The notes: generated from the letters alone by a model not told the origin. A stretch of DNA of 18,029 nucleotides from Desulfonatronospira sp. (GCA_003563255.1 PWSL01000247.1:1-18029); one strand, 5' to 3'. Shown: positions 1-7,912, numbered from the stretch's first letter. A program made the numbers and translations.

Positions 1-101
1 AGTGTCCAAAAATGAAACAGTCCCACTGCCAAGCGCTGAACCCCCGCCATGGCTCAAATTTTTCTTGTTTTTTGTAACAGGGTTTCAGGAATAAGTCTAA
101 A
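1..101. repeat. Left copy of a 101-bp inverted repeat flanking the locus
   Basis: Bases 1-101 match the reverse complement of 17766-17866 at 95 of 101 positions without gaps, by my own alignment. The outer end begins AGTGTCCAAAAATG and contains an ACAGTCCC motif like the GGGGACAGTCCCC-type sequences elsewhere in the window. The window begins exactly at the first matching base, so the repeat may extend further left, or the contig may have broken here. No transposase is present nearby. It could be a solo terminus of an insertion sequence or a non-autonomous repeat. Confidence 0.9.
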
Positions 102-184
102 TTAACTGCCTTACCCAATTAACAAATAACAAATAACAATTAACAGATAAAAGATAACTGTGTTGCGGGCTAAGCCCGCTTAGT
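102..184. repeat. A+T-rich dispersed repeat ending in a GCGGGC/GCCCGC hairpin
   Basis: The stretch contains TTAACTGCCTTACCC, then iterations of AACAAATAAC/AATTAAC, then a stem GCGGGC-TAA-GCCCGC at 165-179. The same order of elements recurs at 8732-8803. It lies immediately upstream of the DUF1015 gene and probably contains or displaces its promoter. I see no gene in 1-219. Confidence 0.8.
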
Positions 185-219
185 TTTAAATGTGCTGCAC
201 AGATACCTGAAAAAAAACT

Positions 220-1428
220 ATGCCAGAATTCAAACCATTGCATTTTTACAGTTACGATTGGTCCCGCAGTGATATTGATGCGGAACAGGTTATTTCTCCA
301 CCCTACGATGTACTTTCCAGTGATGACATTCAGACCCTGTCCCGGAATAAGTACAATGTGGTGCACATCGACTCTCCTGACAGCTACGACACCGCCAGGG
401 AACTCCTGCAGAAGTGGATTCAACAGGAAGTACTGACAATTGATGAACAGCCCCGTTTTTACATCCTGGCCTCGGAGTACCGCACCCACGGCAAATCCCG
501 CACCCGCTGGGGCATCATGGGCGGGCTCAGGCTGGAACCATTCGGGCACAACGTCTTCCCTCACGAAGAAACCTATCCCAAAGCCAAGGAGGACAGGCTG
601 AACCTGATGCAGGCCACCCAGGGGCAGCTAAGCCCTGTATTCGGGGTCTACGACGATCCCGGTCAAAGCGTGGAGACAATCGGGGAAAAATGCCTGGAGC
701 AGGAGCCCTTGATCACCTTTGCGCAGGAAGACGGGGTATTCAACCGCCTGTGGGTGGTGCCTGCTGAATTCAATGACCAGGTACAAAACCTGATCCAGGA
801 TAAAAAAATTTTTATAGCAGACGGACACCACCGCTACGAAACCGCCCTGCAATTCATGCACAATCAGAACCCCGGGGACAGTGCACCCTGGGAGTATATC
901 TTTGTTTACCTGAGTAATATCTCCTCTCCCGGACTGGAGATATTTCCCTATCATCGTACGGTTTCAATGGAAAAAAGATTTGACTGGAAGGCAATCCTGA
1001 ACTCTGCTGGGCAATACTTTGACGTCATCCCCAAGGAAACTCCTGATTTTCTTCAGGAAATGCAGCGCACCGACATGATCATGCTATGCCTGCCTCATAT
1101 TAACTATCTGTTCATCCCCAGGAATCCGGGAAACGATATTTTCGACAGGATAGGCGCCTGGGTCCTGGACAGACTGCTTTTGCGCAAAGTTATGGGAATG
1201 GATGATTCAGAACTGGCATCAGAAAAATACCTGCACTATACCCACGAGGAGGAGCAGACCCTGGAAAAGGTCAAAAAAGGTGAACTGCAGGCTGCTTTTT
1301 TACTTCAGCCCGTGCCCATCAAAATCATGCAGGAAGCCTGCGAAGCCGGGCGGGTCATGCCCAGGAAGTCTACCTTCTTTTATCCCAAGCTGCCTACCGG
1401 CATGCTGTTTTATCTGTGGGGACGATGA
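220..1428 (+). CDS. DUF1015 family protein
   Basis: This 402-residue soluble protein has the hallmarks of the DUF1015 family: an N-terminal VISPPYDV stretch (residues 25-32), a HEETYPKAKEDRL stretch (115-127) and the signature DGHHRYETA (201-209). I see no signal peptide or membrane segment. The start is chosen because the family normally opens a few residues before a PLHFY-type strand, although no strong ribosome site precedes it. The next gene begins 50 bases downstream on the same strand, so the two are probably cotranscribed. The biochemical role is not settled to my knowledge; the conserved His/Arg/Glu cluster suggests an active site, which is inference. Identification as DUF1015 is firm; function is open. 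Confidence 0.88.
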   Translation: MPEFKPLHFYSYDWSRSDIDAEQVISPPYDVLSSDDIQTLSRNKYNVVHIDSPDSYDTARELLQKWIQQEVLTIDEQPRFYILASEYRTHGKSRTRWGIMGGLRLEPFGHNVFPHEETYPKAKEDRLNLMQATQGQLSPVFGVYDDPGQSVETIGEKCLEQEPLITFAQEDGVFNRLWVVPAEFNDQVQNLIQDKKIFIADGHHRYETALQFMHNQNPGDSAPWEYIFVYLSNISSPGLEIFPYHRTVSMEKRFDWKAILNSAGQYFDVIPKETPDFLQEMQRTDMIMLCLPHINYLFIPRNPGNDIFDRIGAWVLDRLLLRKVMGMDDSELASEKYLHYTHEEEQTLEKVKKGELQAAFLLQPVPIKIMQEACEAGRVMPRKSTFFYPKLPTGMLFYLWGR

Positions 1429-1478
1429 AGCACGGACATCTATACCCTTTTCCGACCAAAGGCTAATACCCAGCATCA

Positions 1479-2774
1479 ATGATCAACCAGCCGGGAGCAT
1501 TACGCGTTTCTGACAAACCGGATGGGGACAGTCCCGAAGCCGGGGACAGTCCCCGTACCAAGAGCGTAAAAAACAGTTTTATCCCAAAACAAGCTATGAT
1601 AAATACCTCATGTGTTCAGTTTTCAGAAACGCGTAATGCTCCCAACCAGCCAGCCCCGGATATAGACTTTCTTGTCTCATCCCCTCAAGGTGACCTGCCC
1701 CCGGATGAAAACCGATGGCACCTGCCCCTGGAGGGAGATCAGAACACCATTTCATACAGGGAATACTTTTACGCCATAAGGGACTTCATCCTCCATGACA
1801 GTTCCACCCCCCTGGTGCAGGCGGCCTCGCACATGCTGGATGCCGAGATCGGCCCGCATGATCTGAAAAAAGCTGTAATTCGTTCGGAAAAACACGGTGT
1901 CCATTATCACCCGGCCAGCGTTGAGGCCTTTTACCATCAGGGCCGCATCAAGTGCTGTCTGAACCTGGCCGTACATGAACGCGGCAAAAAACAACTGGAG
2001 CACGAAGCAGGAGTACTCAGGCTGCTTGACCATAAGTTCGGCCTGCCCTACCTGCCCAGACCGTACTTCCAGGGACGGTTCAACTCCATGTTTTTTCTTG
2101 TTGCTGAATGGTTCGAAGGCTGCCACGAATTTCACCTCTCCCTGGACCATGCTGGGCGGCAGAGACTGAAATTGTGGGACTACGATGACGGCCCCAGATT
2201 CCTCCCCCCGGAGCAGTGCTTTGAAATATACAGGCGGATTGCATTCATCCTGACCAGTTATTATGATCCTGAAAGCACCGCCCAGATATATCCCTGGCAT
2301 CACGCCGCCGGGGATTTCGTGGCTGGAATCAGGGAGCAGGAAGGCCTGCCTGCACAGGTCCGGGTCAGGCTGACCACGGCCAGGGGCTACACCTCCCTAG
2401 TGGACATGACAGCCGGCAACCTCAGCGGGTCAATAATCGGATTATTTCACTTCTTTCTGAATCTGACCATCAGGATGCGCCTGGACAGACTGGACGGGGT
2501 GGGGGAGACGGTCTGGGCCGATGACCTGTGCCTGGAAGCATCAGTACAGGGCTTTTTTGACGCTTTGAAAAACAGGCCTGTTTCAGGGTCTCATCTTCCT
2601 TCTGCGGATGTTTTTCTGGAGGTGCTCAAATCCTTCAGCCCCGGAGAACTCAGACGCGCCTGTCCGCCCATCCTTGAAACCTGCCAGGAAATCGAAGACC
2701 TGCCCATAATACTTCCTCACCTTGACGAACACATTGACAAACTGCATACCCTCATTCAGAGTTATGATCTATGA
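1479..2774 (+). CDS. Kinase-like conserved protein with an in-frame miniature-element insertion at its N-terminus
   Basis: I do not recognise a named family for this 431-residue protein. Some motifs resemble an aminoglycoside-phosphotransferase/kinase fold: an Glu-containing helix KQLEHEAGVLRLL (171-183), a hinge-like FFLVAEWFEG (205-214), and YPWHHAAGDFVA (271-282), reminiscent of a catalytic HxxxxD loop. This assignment is inference. Residues 6-58 come from a 151-bp inverted-repeat element plus its 8-bp target duplication (159 bp, 53 codons), so the frame is kept; the uninterrupted ancestor would have read MINQPAPDID. Translation could start at 1479 (weak AAGG upstream) or at an ATG inside the element at 1596. 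The stop overlaps the next start as ATGA. Upstream is DUF1015, so the three plus-strand genes look like an operon. Confidence 0.75.
   Translation: MINQPGALRVSDKPDGDSPEAGDSPRTKSVKNSFIPKQAMINTSCVQFSETRNAPNQPAPDIDFLVSSPQGDLPPDENRWHLPLEGDQNTISYREYFYAIRDFILHDSSTPLVQAASHMLDAEIGPHDLKKAVIRSEKHGVHYHPASVEAFYHQGRIKCCLNLAVHERGKKQLEHEAGVLRLLDHKFGLPYLPRPYFQGRFNSMFFLVAEWFEGCHEFHLSLDHAGRQRLKLWDYDDGPRFLPPEQCFEIYRRIAFILTSYYDPESTAQIYPWHHAAGDFVAGIREQEGLPAQVRVRLTTARGYTSLVDMTAGNLSGSIIGLFHFFLNLTIRMRLDRLDGVGETVWADDLCLEASVQGFFDALKNRPVSGSHLPSADVFLEVLKSFSPGELRRACPPILETCQEIEDLPIILPHLDEHIDKLHTLIQSYDL
1493..1643. mobile_element. 151-bp MITE-like element with 21-bp terminal inverted repeats and 8-bp target duplication
   Basis: The ends are perfect 21-bp inverted repeats starting GGGAGCATTACGCG; the right end reads CGCGTAATGCTCCC. 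The element is flanked directly by AACCAGCC at 1485-1492 and again at 1644-1651, a target duplication of 8 bp. The interior carries two GGGGACAGTCCC-type palindromes (about 1525-1556). It encodes no transposase, so it must be mobilised in trans if still active. Element plus duplication is 159 bp, a multiple of three, and no frame stop occurs in the host gene's frame. Confidence 0.9.
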
Positions 2775-3508
2775 CTGTGAGTTGTTTTCCCAGGGGAATG
2801 GTTCAACCGGAGCAGGGCTTTCGCTTTGCCGTGGATTCATTGCTTTTATCGGTGTTCATTTCCCCAGGAAAAAAGGACAGGATCATGGATCTGGGGTGCG
2901 GCTGCGGAGTAATCGGTCTGGGCCTGCTTCTGGCCCATGTGGACAAGGAACTGCATCTGGTGGGCATTGACAGTGACCCGGAAATGGTAAGGTGTGCCAG
3001 GGAAAACAGCATAAGACTCGGGCTGGAAGAGAAAACCTCATTTATTAATATGGATGCAGCGGACGTGAACAGCCGGACCATGTCAGCGGAAAGCTTTGAC
3101 CTGGTGCTCATGAATCCGCCCTACCGCCGCCCGGGTTCCGGCAGATCCCCTGAACACCACGGAAAAAAGGCGGCCACCTTTGCCCGGGACAACCAGACAG
3201 GGCAATTTCTCAAAGCGGCCGGGTTCGCCTTGAGAAACCTCGGACGGGCGGGAATCGTGTTTCCTGCTTCCAGGCTGGATGAACTGCTGCTGCATTCAAA
3301 CTCCTGCAGGCTAAGACCCAAAATTGTCCGGCCGGTATTGGGACGCCCCGACAAACCTGCCTCTCTGGTCCTGGTCCAGGCCCGCAAGAACGCAGGACAG
3401 GAAATGGTCATCCCCCCGCCCCTGGTGCTCTATGATGAACAAAACGCTCTCACCAGGCAGGCCCGGGAATTCTGCCCTTTCCTGGAGTGCAATCCCGGCA
3501 GGGGGTAA
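2771..3508 (+). CDS. TrmN6-like tRNA1(Val) adenine-N6 methyltransferase
   Basis: This 245-residue SAM-dependent methyltransferase has the cofactor loop DLGCGCGVIG (residues 40-49), an acidic strand end GIDSDP (65-70), and the catalytic NPPY motif (115-118) typical of enzymes acting on exocyclic amines of adenine or glutamine. The N-terminal QGFRFAVDSLLLS stretch (15-27) and the RRPGSGR loop after NPPY fit the TrmN6/YfiC group, which methylates A37 of tRNA1(Val). Length is normal for that group. The start overlaps the previous stop by four bases (ATGA), implying translational coupling. Its TAA at 3506-3508 directly abuts the stop codon of the convergent dsrN. Another N6-adenine or protein-glutamine methyltransferase specificity cannot be excluded. 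Confidence 0.8.
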   Translation: MTVSCFPRGMVQPEQGFRFAVDSLLLSVFISPGKKDRIMDLGCGCGVIGLGLLLAHVDKELHLVGIDSDPEMVRCARENSIRLGLEEKTSFINMDAADVNSRTMSAESFDLVLMNPPYRRPGSGRSPEHHGKKAATFARDNQTGQFLKAAGFALRNLGRAGIVFPASRLDELLLHSNSCRLRPKIVRPVLGRPDKPASLVLVQARKNAGQEMVIPPPLVLYDEQNALTRQAREFCPFLECNPGRG

Positions 3509-4957
3509 TCATGTGCATATTATATCCGGGCAGGGGCTGGTGCTCTTTTGGACATGGTCCTTGAAGATCCCGGCCGCACGGACGAAATTGGCCGCCCAGC
3601 CCTCAACGCTGAAGGCATGCACGTGGGCATAGCCGGCCAGAACATTTCTGTACAAAAGACCGTCCTTGTAGTCGGCCATGCCTGTGCCGCGCTCCATGCG
3701 CATACAGAACCTGGCCTCCGGAGACAGGGAGAGGCATCTGGAGTAATGAAACTCGTGGCCCACAATGGTATCTCCGGTGGAATAGAAAGGGTTGGGCTCA
3801 ACAATGCCCGCCCGGATATACCCATGCCCCTGAGGTTTTTTGTATACCCTGGTCCGGACATTAAATACCCCGGCCATGTCGAAATCCTTCCCCTCGTAGT
3901 GAAGACTGTCGGCCAGGTACATAAAGCCGCCGCATTCAGCATACATGGGCAGACCCTGATCAGCCAGATCCTTTACTTTACTCCTGGCAGAGATATTGGC
4001 TGAAAGCTCCCGGGCGGATGTCTCGGGAAAACCTCCCCCCAGATACAGCCCGTGGACGCAGGGCCATTCTTCAGGGGTGAGCAGGCTCAGTTCCACCAGC
4101 TTCGCCCCCTGCTGACTGAGGGCATCCAGGTTTTCCTGATAGTAGAACCATAGCGCCCTGTCCCGGACAACACCAATGACCACATCTTCTTTGCATGGGC
4201 CTGATGAAACCTCGGGAATATTTTGCTGTGTCTGACTGCAGGAAGGTGCAGACCCGGCAATAGTCAGGACACGCTCGACATCGATATTCTCAGCCACCAC
4301 ATTCCCCAGAGCCCTGAATATATCGTCTTGTCCCTGGTACTCCTGACTGGAAATAAGTCCCATATGTCTTTCCGGAATGGGGGTGTCTTTAAGCTTGGGA
4401 AGTGCTCCCAGAACAGGGACCTCTGTATACTTTTCTATGCTTCTCCGGGTGATGTCTCTGTGCCTGGCCCCTGCGGTCTGATTAAGGATCACCCCCGCCA
4501 GGTTTAGATTCTCCTCGAACAAGGAGCAGCCCTGGACAATGGCCGCAGCTGTCCTGGTGGACTTGGTGCAGTCCAGGACCAGAAGCACCGGTGACTGAAG
4601 AATTCTGGCCAGCTCGGAAGTAGAGCAGGATCCCAGGGTATCCATGCCGTCAAAAAGGCCGCGGTTACCCTCAATAACAGCTATGTCATGGGTGGAAGCA
4701 TAAGAGGAGAACAGGGTCGTTATGCGCGCAGAAGAAAAGAGAAAAGGGTCCAGATTGGACGCATTCCCACCTGAGGCCAGTGAAAGCCATTTTGCGTCAA
4801 TGTAATCCGGGCCCTTTTTAAAAGCCTTAACCTTTAAACCCTGCCGCGAAAAGAGCCAGCAAAGGGCCAGGCTGAGTATGGTTTTACCGGAGCCTCCCCT
4901 GAGGCCGGCTATGGTTATTCTGGGAAAATGAACTGGGATCAAAGAGCGGTTCTTCAC
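3509..4957 (-). CDS. dsrN: DsrN: CbiA-family glutamine-dependent amidotransferase (cobyrinate a,c-diamide synthase-like)
   Basis: This 482-residue protein is a two-domain CbiA/CobB-type enzyme. The N-terminal ATPase domain has a P-loop GLRGGSGKT (18-26), KKGPDYID (47-54) and EGNRGLFDG (96-104). The C-terminal class I-like amidotransferase domain has LGGGFPE (306-312), the nucleophile Cys342 in YAECGGFMYL, and a late YAHVHAF histidine motif (443-449). CbiA amidates cobyrinic acid; the DsrN version in sulfur oxidisers is linked to making siroheme amide for DsrAB. Its place 26 bases after dsrD argues for the DsrN role, though a corrinoid role is possible. The start shown is GTG; a TTG at 4942, nine or ten bases after AGGTGA, is an attractive alternative. 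The gene ends flush against the convergent methyltransferase. Confidence 0.88.
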   Translation of the reverse strand: MKNRSLIPVHFPRITIAGLRGGSGKTILSLALCWLFSRQGLKVKAFKKGPDYIDAKWLSLASGGNASNLDPFLFSSARITTLFSSYASTHDIAVIEGNRGLFDGMDTLGSCSTSELARILQSPVLLVLDCTKSTRTAAAIVQGCSLFEENLNLAGVILNQTAGARHRDITRRSIEKYTEVPVLGALPKLKDTPIPERHMGLISSQEYQGQDDIFRALGNVVAENIDVERVLTIAGSAPSCSQTQQNIPEVSSGPCKEDVVIGVVRDRALWFYYQENLDALSQQGAKLVELSLLTPEEWPCVHGLYLGGGFPETSARELSANISARSKVKDLADQGLPMYAECGGFMYLADSLHYEGKDFDMAGVFNVRTRVYKKPQGHGYIRAGIVEPNPFYSTGDTIVGHEFHYSRCLSLSPEARFCMRMERGTGMADYKDGLLYRNVLAGYAHVHAFSVEGWAANFVRAAGIFKDHVQKSTSPCPDIICT

Positions 4958-4983
4958 CTGGTCATGATCTCAAAATCGACCTA

Positions 4984-5211
4984 TCATTCTTCTTTCTTGC
5001 CGGAGCCTTTCAAGCCGTACAAAGTGGTACTGCCGCTGGACCAGTACATCATCTTTTCTTCCTGGACCAGTTCGCTCAAGGCTTTTTTTACATCCCTGGC
5101 CTTCATGTCCGGAAAGAGCTTGGTAAAGTCGTTGAAGTAGAACTTGGTCTTGGATCCGGACTTGGACTCCAGAAAGTTGATTATTTCCTGTTTTGCAGCT
5201 TCCTTGTCCAT
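4984..5211 (-). CDS. dsrD: DsrD, winged-helix activator of dissimilatory sulfite reductase
   Basis: The 75-residue protein begins MDKEAAKQEIINFLESK and ends GLKGSGKKEE, matching the small DsrD family (about 78 residues) with a winged-helix fold. DsrD is a marker of the reductive pathway and is reported to bind and activate DsrAB rather than act on DNA. A longer in-frame ORF extends upstream into dsrB, but the ATG at 5211 is preceded by GGAGG at ideal distance and matches the family length. It lies 64 bases after dsrB, separated by a G+C-rich hairpin, and 26 bases before dsrN. Confidence 0.95.
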   Translation of the reverse strand: MDKEAAKQEIINFLESKSGSKTKFYFNDFTKLFPDMKARDVKKALSELVQEEKMMYWSSGSTTLYGLKGSGKKEE

Positions 5212-5233
5212 CTCGCCTCCTCTAGGGTTAAAC

Positions 5234-5257
5234 GCGCCGCCCTCATAAGAGCGGCGC
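5234..5257 (-). promoter_or_regulatory. Intercistronic hairpin between dsrB and dsrD
   Basis: On the minus strand GCGCCGC (5257-5251) pairs perfectly with GCGGCGC (5240-5234) around a 10-base spacer, and GTTTAA follows. It sits between the dsrB stop and the dsrD ribosome site. It could act as an attenuator, a processing site or a 3' stabiliser that sets the ratio of DsrAB to DsrD. The structure is seen; the role is inferred. Confidence 0.7.
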
Positions 5258-5275
5258 TGGATATAGAAGTTAATG

Positions 5276-6439
5276 TTAGAACTTGAAGTTGGTGGTCTGT
5301 CTCCAGGTAAAGTAGGCCGGATCACGGAAATCATCGATAAGGTGATGGGTGAATTCCAGCCCGGTGGCTTCAAAGAAGCGCTCCCAGCCGATACGTTCCG
5401 CCCAGTGTCCGAATCTCTCGTACTTTTTGGCCCCCTTGACATAGGCGTCCACCATTTGGCGCATGCACTTGGCCAGTGAGGGCCAGCGCGGGGTCTCGTT
5501 GGGTATGAAAGCCACTACCACCTTGGAGAACTTGGGCGCGTCGATGCGGTTGGATACCTTGCCGCCGGCCATAATAACCAGACCGTCGCCCTCGGCGTCG
5601 GTCAGAGGCAGGGCCGGGCACATGGTGTAGCAATTGCCGCAGAACATGCAGCGCTCGTTCTTGATGGCCACGGTCTTGACCGATTTTTCCTCGCCTGTCT
5701 TTTTGTCGGTAATGGTTGTCTTTGTAGGACGGATGGCCGCAGTGGGGCAGGCGGCAACAGCCAGAGGGATCTCGCACAGATTATCCACTTCTTCATGATC
5801 GATTGCAGGGGGTTTGCGGTGATAGCCCAGAATGGCGATATCCGAGCAGTGTACGGCCCCGCACATATTCAGACAGCAGGCCATGGAGATCCTCAGCTGG
5901 GCGGGGAACCTCATCTGCCCGAACTCCTCGAAGAGCTCGTCCATGACCACCTTCACCGTTCCTGAAGCGTCCGTGGCCGGGGTATGACAGTGAATCCAGC
6001 CCTGGGTATGTACTATGTTGGTCAGTCCCGCGCCGGTGCCGCCAATGGGGAACTTGAAGCTTCCACCATCGAACTTGCGGCTCACCAGATCATCTTTCAA
6101 GGGCTGGACCTTGTCCTTGTTGTCCACCATAAACTCAATGTTGTTCCTGGTGGTCCAGCGCACATACCCGTCGCAATGCTTGTCCGCGATGTCCAGGACT
6201 TCGCGCAGGGTCTCCACGCTCATGATCCGGGGAGTGCCCACCCGCACGGAGTAGACCTCATCGCCGCTCTCGGCCTTGTGCATGAGCACGCCGGGTTCAA
6301 TGATCTCATGCCAGAGCCATTTGCCCTTGTTGTTTTTGATGACCGGAGGCAAAAACTCCGAATAATGCCTGGGACCGATATCGGAGATTCGGTTTTCCAT
6401 GGGTTTATCGGGATTGTATCCGGATGAAATAAATGCCAT
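5276..6439 (-). CDS. dsrB: Dissimilatory sulfite reductase beta subunit DsrB
   Basis: The 387-residue beta subunit contributes the catalytic siroheme-[4Fe-4S] centre of the A2B2 sulfite reductase in the cytoplasm. Visible ligands are Cys151 (GWIHCH) and the ACCLNMC group, Cys188, 189 and 193, at positions matching D. vulgaris DsrB. An inserted ferredoxin domain carries Cys231 (AACP) and [11 protein letters not shown] (264-274). Conserved basic residues line the sulfite pocket in the family. The start has an excellent AAGGAGGT site and lies 12 bases after the dsrA stop, so A and B are cotranslated from one message. No truncation is seen. Confidence 0.98.
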   Translation of the reverse strand: MAFISSGYNPDKPMENRISDIGPRHYSEFLPPVIKNNKGKWLWHEIIEPGVLMHKAESGDEVYSVRVGTPRIMSVETLREVLDIADKHCDGYVRWTTRNNIEFMVDNKDKVQPLKDDLVSRKFDGGSFKFPIGGTGAGLTNIVHTQGWIHCHTPATDASGTVKVVMDELFEEFGQMRFPAQLRISMACCLNMCGAVHCSDIAILGYHRKPPAIDHEEVDNLCEIPLAVAACPTAAIRPTKTTITDKKTGEEKSVKTVAIKNERCMFCGNCYTMCPALPLTDAEGDGLVIMAGGKVSNRIDAPKFSKVVVAFIPNETPRWPSLAKCMRQMVDAYVKGAKKYERFGHWAERIGWERFFEATGLEFTHHLIDDFRDPAYFTWRQTTNFKF

Positions 6440-6451
6440 TTTTTTACCTCC

Positions 6452-7765
6452 TTATTTCGGATGACGTGATCTGTAATCAGCGATGTCGCGTTCAAAGCCG
6501 CCGGGCACTTCCTCTTCCTTCCAGAAGATGTAGGGAGTGAACCTGGGATGTTCAACATGCCTGGGATCTGCGGGAATGCCTGTGACTTCCAGCAGTTTCT
6601 GGAAACCCTGGCGCTTCATGGTTTCCCCCAGCCGTTCGCGGTTCTTGCCTTCTTCCATCCACCAATCCCAGATGTTTTCGATTACTTCCTTGATATTGTC
6701 ATAAGGATCTTCCACCTTCATGAATGGAACCAGCAGTGAGCTCATCTGCGCGCCATCCAGGATGGGGGCTTTGGCCCCGGCCAGGATGCTCAGACCGCGG
6801 TCATTTCCAATACGCAGAGCCCTGGGCATGACATTGAGACAATGCATGCACCGGGTGCATTCACGGTCGTTGATTTTGAGCTTGCCGCCTTCCATCCACA
6901 TGCACTTTGTGGGACAAAGGTCAATGACTTCCTTCTGGATATCAAAGGGACCCCAGTCCTTACCGGCGTGAGCACCACCGTTGGGCTTGAGCTCGCCGCC
7001 CACGTATGCGGCGACTGCTTCCTGGTCGATGCGGATGTCGTCGCGCCAGGTGCCGATAAAAGACAGGTCTGAACGGGCTATGGAGGCCACGCAGCCATTG
7101 GGGCAACCGTCGAATTTGAACTTGAACTTGTAGGGGAAGGCCGGCCTGTGCAGCTCGTCCTGGTACTCCATGGTCAACTGGTAGCACAGCTCCTGGGTAT
7201 CAAAGCAGGCCCATTCGCAGCGGGACTCGCCCAGACAGGCTTCTGGAGTGCGCAGGTTGGAGCCTGACCCGCCCAGATCCTGGTTCATATTATGGGTCAG
7301 TTCAAAAAAGATCTCCTCAAGCTGGGGCGTAGTGGTTCCCAGCAGAATGATATCTCCTGTAGAACCGTGCATGTTGGTCACGCCGCTGCCCCGGAAATCC
7401 CAGAGGTCTGCAATCTGGCGCAGAAAATCGGTGTTGTAATACTTCCCGGCGGGCTGGTTGATGCGCATGGTATGGAAATGCGCAACACCGGGAAACTTTT
7501 CCGGCTGGTCGCAGTAGCGTCCGATGACTCCGCCCCCGTAGCCGAAGACGCCGACAATGCCGCCGTGTTTCCAGTGGACTTCCTTTTCAACGTAAGACAG
7601 CTCCAAAAGACCCAGCAGGTCATCCACCACATCCACAGGGATCTGGTACTGAATCTCGCTCTGTTTTTGAGTTCTGGACTCTGCCTGCCTTTTCAGATCA
7701 GACACGAAGCTGGGCCAGGGGCCGCTTTCGAGTTGATCCAGCAAAGGGGTTTCATGTTTAGGCAT
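6452..7765 (-). CDS. dsrA: Dissimilatory sulfite reductase alpha subunit DsrA
   Basis: The 437-residue alpha subunit has exactly the length and cysteine numbering expected from D. vulgaris: Cys177 and Cys183 (ACLGESRC), Cys221 and Cys225 (GCPNGC) for the siroheme-coupled cluster, and a ferredoxin domain with LCPTKC (284-288) and ECTRCMHC (Cys303, 306, 309). With DsrB it carries out reduction of sulfite, the last step of sulfate respiration, handing sulfur to DsrC. A strong AAGGAGGAG site precedes the ATG. Upstream lies a 221-base spacer with a candidate sigma70-type promoter and a CRP-like dyad, consistent with dsrABD-N being its own transcription unit. The reductive type is supported by dsrD and by the lack of dsrEFH in the window. 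Confidence 0.98.
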   Translation of the reverse strand: MPKHETPLLDQLESGPWPSFVSDLKRQAESRTQKQSEIQYQIPVDVVDDLLGLLELSYVEKEVHWKHGGIVGVFGYGGGVIGRYCDQPEKFPGVAHFHTMRINQPAGKYYNTDFLRQIADLWDFRGSGVTNMHGSTGDIILLGTTTPQLEEIFFELTHNMNQDLGGSGSNLRTPEACLGESRCEWACFDTQELCYQLTMEYQDELHRPAFPYKFKFKFDGCPNGCVASIARSDLSFIGTWRDDIRIDQEAVAAYVGGELKPNGGAHAGKDWGPFDIQKEVIDLCPTKCMWMEGGKLKINDRECTRCMHCLNVMPRALRIGNDRGLSILAGAKAPILDGAQMSSLLVPFMKVEDPYDNIKEVIENIWDWWMEEGKNRERLGETMKRQGFQKLLEVTGIPADPRHVEHPRFTPYIFWKEEEVPGGFERDIADYRSRHPK

Positions 7766-7822
7766 TGCAACTCCTCCTTGGATTATGTTTACTACCCTGT
7801 TTATATTAACCGCCCCACCTCA

Positions 7823-7846
7823 TTAGCCGGTACGGTGACGGCTTAA
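7823..7846. repeat. Imperfect dyad in the dsrA leader
   Basis: TTAGCCG at 7823-7829 and CGGCTTAA at 7839-7846 form an imperfect inverted repeat with one bulged base, about 60 bases before the dsrA ATG. It could fold in the 5' leader of the mRNA. No known riboswitch is recognised. Confidence 0.4.
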
Positions 7847-7877
7847 CCACTGGACTGGCACTTCTTTCAGCCGAACT

Positions 7878-7895
7878 TCGTGATTTTTCCCACAA
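7878..7895 (-). promoter_or_regulatory. CRP/FNR-superfamily-like operator upstream of dsrA
   Basis: On the minus strand TTGTGG-GAAAAA-TCACGA is an imperfect dyad close to the TGTGA-N6-TCACA consensus of CRP-type regulators, differing by one base in each half. It overlaps the candidate -10 of the dsrA promoter, which would suit repression. HcpR is one regulator of this superfamily in sulfate reducers. The match is seen; the regulator is inferred. Confidence 0.4.
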
Positions 7896-7912
7896 TGAAG
7901 GTTCGTTGTCAA
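7883..7912 (-). promoter_or_regulatory. Candidate dsrA promoter
   Basis: On the minus strand a perfect TTGACA (7912-7907) is followed after 18 bases by AAAAAT (7888-7883), a 4-of-6 match to TATAAT. The leader to the dsrA ATG would be about 110 bases. The -35 is strong and the -10 is weak, which fits an activator- or repressor-controlled promoter. Confidence 0.5.

Noticed and set aside
97..564. Minus-strand frame opposite the start of the DUF1015 gene
   Set aside because: It is an antisense shadow of a well-supported gene and includes the A+T-rich repeat.
4984..5442. A 152-codon reading frame covering dsrD and part of dsrB
   Set aside because: The extra N-terminus overlaps dsrB in another frame; the ATG at 5211 has an ideal GGAGG site and gives the normal DsrD length.
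7850..7866. Sigma54-type promoter suggested by TGGCAC at 7856
   Set aside because: No TTGC element follows at the required spacing, and the orientation is away from dsrA.
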